Shown here: positions 61,888 to 64,000 of the stretch, in pieces
How positions within the stretch are numbered: the first letter of the stretch is position 1
How the letters are laid out: every line of letters begins with the position of its first letter
The notes under the pieces: model-generated
Told to the model about the DNA's origin: nothing
The model's input: the letters and a program-made list of their open reading frames with translations, nothing else
The model's database searches: none
Position numbers and translations under genes: made by a program
Assembly (NCBI GenBank): GCA_963922875.1
Contig: CAWUJH010000004.1
Coordinates: forward strand, 124,001-188,000
Direction of reading: 5' to 3'
DNA: 64,000 nt
Source: Ketobacter sp963922875
Lineage (GTDB): Bacteria > Pseudomonadota > Gammaproteobacteria > Pseudomonadales > Ketobacteraceae

Positions 61888-62151
61888 TCAGCGAATTTTA
61901 GCGACTAACGCGATGTAGCCCTGTTTTGCCTGGTCTTTGGATTGTCCTTTAAGTTTGGCCCAAGCACTGTATTTGGACCGACCGACAAAATCGGTGATAC
62001 CGGGTTTTTTGCCGCTCACGTCACCTTCTGTAGCTTGTTTGAACAACGCATAAAATTGTAGCTTGTCATCAGTGCTGGGTTTAAATGAGCTGTCGGAGCT
62101 ATCACGCACAAAGGCAACGGCATCGTTAAATTGTTGATCTAATTCTGACAT
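61888..62151 (-). CDS. acyl-CoA-binding protein
   Basis: 87-aa four-helix ACBP-fold protein that binds medium and long acyl-CoA esters. Visible: QFNDAVAFVRDS, STDDKLQFYALFKQATEGDVSGKKPG (the conserved binding segment), KYSAWAKLKGQSKDQAKQGYIALV. ACBPs are common in eukaryotes and only in some bacteria; it fits the lipid genes in this window. The GAGA upstream of the ATG is modest. Confidence 0.93.
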   Translation of the reverse strand: MSELDQQFNDAVAFVRDSSDSSFKPSTDDKLQFYALFKQATEGDVSGKKPGITDFVGRSKYSAWAKLKGQSKDQAKQGYIALVAKIR

Positions 62152-62310
62152 AGTAAAATCTCTTTAGCTTTTTGTGGTAATGTTAGCACTCCGCCAGGGC
62201 GATTTGTATAAAAACATAAGACTCGGTTTTATATAGCAAAATAGTATAGATTTTGGCTGGATAGATGGCAAAAAACGTCGCAGTCTTAGAAGGTGAAGCA
62301 AAGGGAGATA

Positions 62311-62550
62311 ATGAATATGAACTCCGTGTACTATTCTATGGCCAATCTGTTCCAGCAACTTGGATTACCTTCAGAACCAGAGGAGATCGATGATTTTGTT
62401 GCAAAGCACAAGGCCCTATCTGATGGTGTAACCATTGCTCAAGCCCCTTTCTGGAATGATGCTCAGGCCCAGTTTATCGTTCAAGCTCTTGACAGCGACT
62501 CCGAGTGGTGTGAGGCGGTGGATCAGCTAGATGCTCGCCTGCGCTATTAG
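62311..62550 (+). CDS. DUF2789 protein
   Basis: About 79 aa. The DUF2789 signature is visible: MANLFQQLGLPSEPEEIDDFVAKHKALSDGVTIAQAPFWNDAQAQFIVQALDSDSEWCEAVDQLD. It is small, soluble and conserved in gammaproteobacteria, with no known function. GGGAG lies just before ATG 62311; the second ATG at 62317 has an equally suitable spacing. Confidence 0.85.
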   Translation: MNMNSVYYSMANLFQQLGLPSEPEEIDDFVAKHKALSDGVTIAQAPFWNDAQAQFIVQALDSDSEWCEAVDQLDARLRY

Positions 62551-62851
62551 CCATGGGGTGTTAGCCCCCACGCTTCCCCTAAGCATCAATAAAGCGCATA
62601 ATCTACCTGCTTTAAATCAGAGTGGAGGATAGTGAAAGGTCTTGCTTGAAAGCTTTTTATTGTCTGTGTCAGTGGTAAATTCAGCAATAGTCGTGTGGCT
62701 GGATGACGCTAGAATGATCATTTTGTCGTTATTTGCATGGACGCCAAGTTTCTACACTAATAGGATGTCACCACGCAACGGCTATCTTTCCGCATTGTGG
62801 AGCTATTCAAATAATTAAAGCCAAATCTTTGAGCTCTAGAGGCGTATCGGA
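62551..62851. other. 300-bp gap without a gene
   Basis: I see no ORF of interest, terminator or repeat here. A short GGGG/CCCC stem lies near 62553-62570 but no T-run follows. The 3' part should hold the promoter of the 183-aa gene. Confidence 0.4.
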
Positions 62852-63403
62852 ATGGAACTAGAAATGAGAAAAATGTTAGACCTTTCTCGATTGAGGGTTG
62901 ATGGTTTAAAGAAACCTTATGTTACTTTAATGATGGATATCATCGGGCGCTCACTTGAGGCGGCCAGTCAAGTGGATAAAGCTATTCAGCAGGATGTGCG
63001 AAGACTGCCTGATGGTTTTACCTTCGATATGCGGGCTCTGCCGGATGGGCCCTCGTTTAATATGAAGAAAGTCGACGACTGTCAGCTTAAATATGTGGGG
63101 CCAGGGATTCGTGACGACAATGATGTGTCTCTCAAATTCAAGCATGTAAGTCATGCCTTTCTCGTGCTTTCTTTCCAAGAAGGCACAGCACGAGCTTATG
63201 CCAACGATAGAATATTGGTGGATGGCGAAGTGTCAGATGTGATGAAGCTCATTCGTTGTCTCAACCGTATGGAAACCATCATATTGCCAAAATTAATTGC
63301 ACAACGAGCAGTGAAACGTTACCCAAAGATACCGTTGTTTAGCAAGGTCTCGCTCGGTGGTCGCATTTATGCTCAGTTTGTAAAGAACGTTTTTCGGGGT
63401 TAA
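62852..63403 (+). CDS. unknown 183-aa protein upstream of an iron-type alcohol dehydrogenase
   Basis: No family recognised with confidence. Central part (about 72-160) alternates charged and hydrophobic blocks (VSLKFKHVSHAFLVLSF, DRILVDGEVSDVMKLIRCLNRMETIILPKLI) and loosely recalls SCP2-like lipid-binding folds, an inference only. Residues 51-72 hold an 11-residue tandem repeat (RLPDGFTFDMR, then ALPDGPSFNMK). AGAGGC lies 9-10 bases before the ATG. It is 3 bp upstream of the alcohol dehydrogenase, so the two are probably one transcript and may act on the same lipid or alcohol route. Confidence 0.75.
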   Translation: MELEMRKMLDLSRLRVDGLKKPYVTLMMDIIGRSLEAASQVDKAIQQDVRRLPDGFTFDMRALPDGPSFNMKKVDDCQLKYVGPGIRDDNDVSLKFKHVSHAFLVLSFQEGTARAYANDRILVDGEVSDVMKLIRCLNRMETIILPKLIAQRAVKRYPKIPLFSKVSLGGRIYAQFVKNVFRG

Positions 63404-63406
63404 ACG

Positions 63407-64000
63407 ATGTCAAAACCATATTACGAATTTTTCTGTCCAGTTAAAATTATCGCTGGGAGCGCAGCGCTGGAACACATTCCCTATGAACTAAAAATGCTCT
63501 CAGCCTCGCGTCCTATGATTATCACAGATAAAGGCGTGCGCGCAGTCGGGCTAACCGATCATGTCCTTGGTGCCTTTGTTGAAACGGATATGGATATTGA
63601 AGCTATATTCGACGATGTACCACCTGACTCTTCAACTGAAGTTGTTGAGCGAGCGGCTAAAATATATCGTGAGAAAGGCTGTGACTCCATTATTGCTGTC
63701 GGTGGTGGTTCGGTGATCGATACAAGTAAGGCCGTGAATATTTTAGTGTCGGAGGGAGGTGACAAGCTGGCCGATTATGCGGGTATAGGGTTGCTTACTC
63801 GACCATTAAAACCATTCTTTGTTGTGCCCACAACCGCCGGTACCGGATCTGAAGTGACACTAGTTGCGGTAATTAAGGATATCGAAAAAGGTATGAAGCT
63901 CTATTTTAGCTCGTACTTTTTATTGCCAAATGCGGCCGTTATCGATCCTAGAATGACCCTAACTTTGCCGCCTCATATCACGGCGATGACTGCAATGGAT
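63407..64000 (+). CDS. iron-type alcohol dehydrogenase, 5' part
   Basis: Open to the window edge, 198 residues present, lacking the metal-binding end. Rossmann-like N-domain with IIAVGGGSVIDTSKAVNIL (NAD motif) and FVVPTTAGTGSEVTLVAVI, typical of group III iron-type ADHs. The first in-frame metal histidines lie beyond the edge. It follows the 183-aa gene by 3 bp. Substrate unknown; primary or long-chain alcohols are typical, so an alkane or lipid role is an inference. Confidence 0.9.
   Translation, partial: MSKPYYEFFCPVKIIAGSAALEHIPYELKMLSASRPMIITDKGVRAVGLTDHVLGAFVETDMDIEAIFDDVPPDSSTEVVERAAKIYREKGCDSIIAVGGGSVIDTSKAVNILVSEGGDKLADYAGIGLLTRPLKPFFVVPTTAGTGSEVTLVAVIKDIEKGMKLYFSSYFLLPNAAVIDPRMTLTLPPHITAMTAMD

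Noticed and set aside
1..64000. CRISPR array, insertion sequence, prophage, integron or rRNA cluster
   Set aside because: I found no spaced direct repeats, transposase or integrase other than XerD, phage genes, or rRNA sequence. XerD is the chromosomal dimer-resolution enzyme and not a sign of a mobile element.

Overview
The window is a stretch of chromosome from a gammaproteobacterium, most like the Pseudomonadales or related marine oil- and lipid-degrading genera. This rests on gene order: ffh/rpsP-rimM-trmD-rplS beside the ypjD-CNNM pair, xerD-dsbC-hom, recJ-prfB-lysS, rpoE-rseABC-lepA-lepB-rnc-era-recO-pdxJ-acpS, gacS-cysM and rlmD-relA-mazG are blocks known from Pseudomonas-type genomes. 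Base composition looks intermediate and even, and genes are tightly packed on both strands. I see no rRNA, tRNA, insertion sequence, prophage or CRISPR array. The genus cannot be fixed from the sequence alone.

Layout. 0-7 kb: an FHA-domain protein, a CNNM/CorC membrane protein and YpjD on the minus strand, then ffh and the rpsP-rimM-trmD-rplS translation operon, closed by a clear terminator. 7-21 kb is the accessory and lipid part: an acyltransferase, a RamB/ScfR-type regulator divergent from an acyl-CoA dehydrogenase with TTTGCAA operators between them, an unknown 594-aa exported coiled-coil protein, MgtE, a small helical protein, and a DesB/DesC desaturase system divergent from a DesT/FabR-type regulator, then a 7TM diguanylate cyclase. 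21-32 kb: xerD, dsbC (with a good sigma-E promoter), alaC, hom, a Bacillus-type thrC, recJ, a 2OG-Fe(II) oxygenase, prfB with its programmed frameshift, and lysS. 32-39.5 kb: a cold-shock gene with a long leader, a SlyD-like isomerase, ung, an enoyl-CoA hydratase/HIBYL-CoA hydrolase homologue, an HDOD protein, ygfZ, sdhE-ygfX and nadB. 39.5-49 kb: rpoE-rseA-rseB-rseC-lepA-lepB-DUF4845-rnc-era-recO-pdxJ-acpS. 49-61 kb: a GacS/BarA hybrid kinase, cysM, a PolB-like exonuclease, rlmD, relA, mazG, and moaA-moaB-moeA joined to mazG by overlapping starts. 61-64 kb: a Kazal-type lipoprotein, acyl-CoA-binding protein, a DUF2789 protein, an unknown 183-aa protein and the start of an iron-type alcohol dehydrogenase that runs off the window.

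How the parts fit. Most genes serve translation, envelope quality control (RpoE with DsbC and the Rse proteins) and stress signalling (RelA, GacS, a diguanylate cyclase). The lipid genes (desaturase, acyl-CoA dehydrogenase, ACBP, ECH-family enzyme, alcohol dehydrogenase and a fatty-acyl-sensing regulator) point to active fatty acid or alkane metabolism.

No clearly new multi-gene system is visible. The most useful non-routine signals are regulatory: two sigma-E type promoters, operator sets at the des and acyl-CoA dehydrogenase loci, a possible attenuator before rpsP, and three short ORFs not normally annotated (17958-18038, 20956-21081, 32341-32412). Among proteins, the 594-aa exported protein and the Kazal lipoprotein are the least explained.
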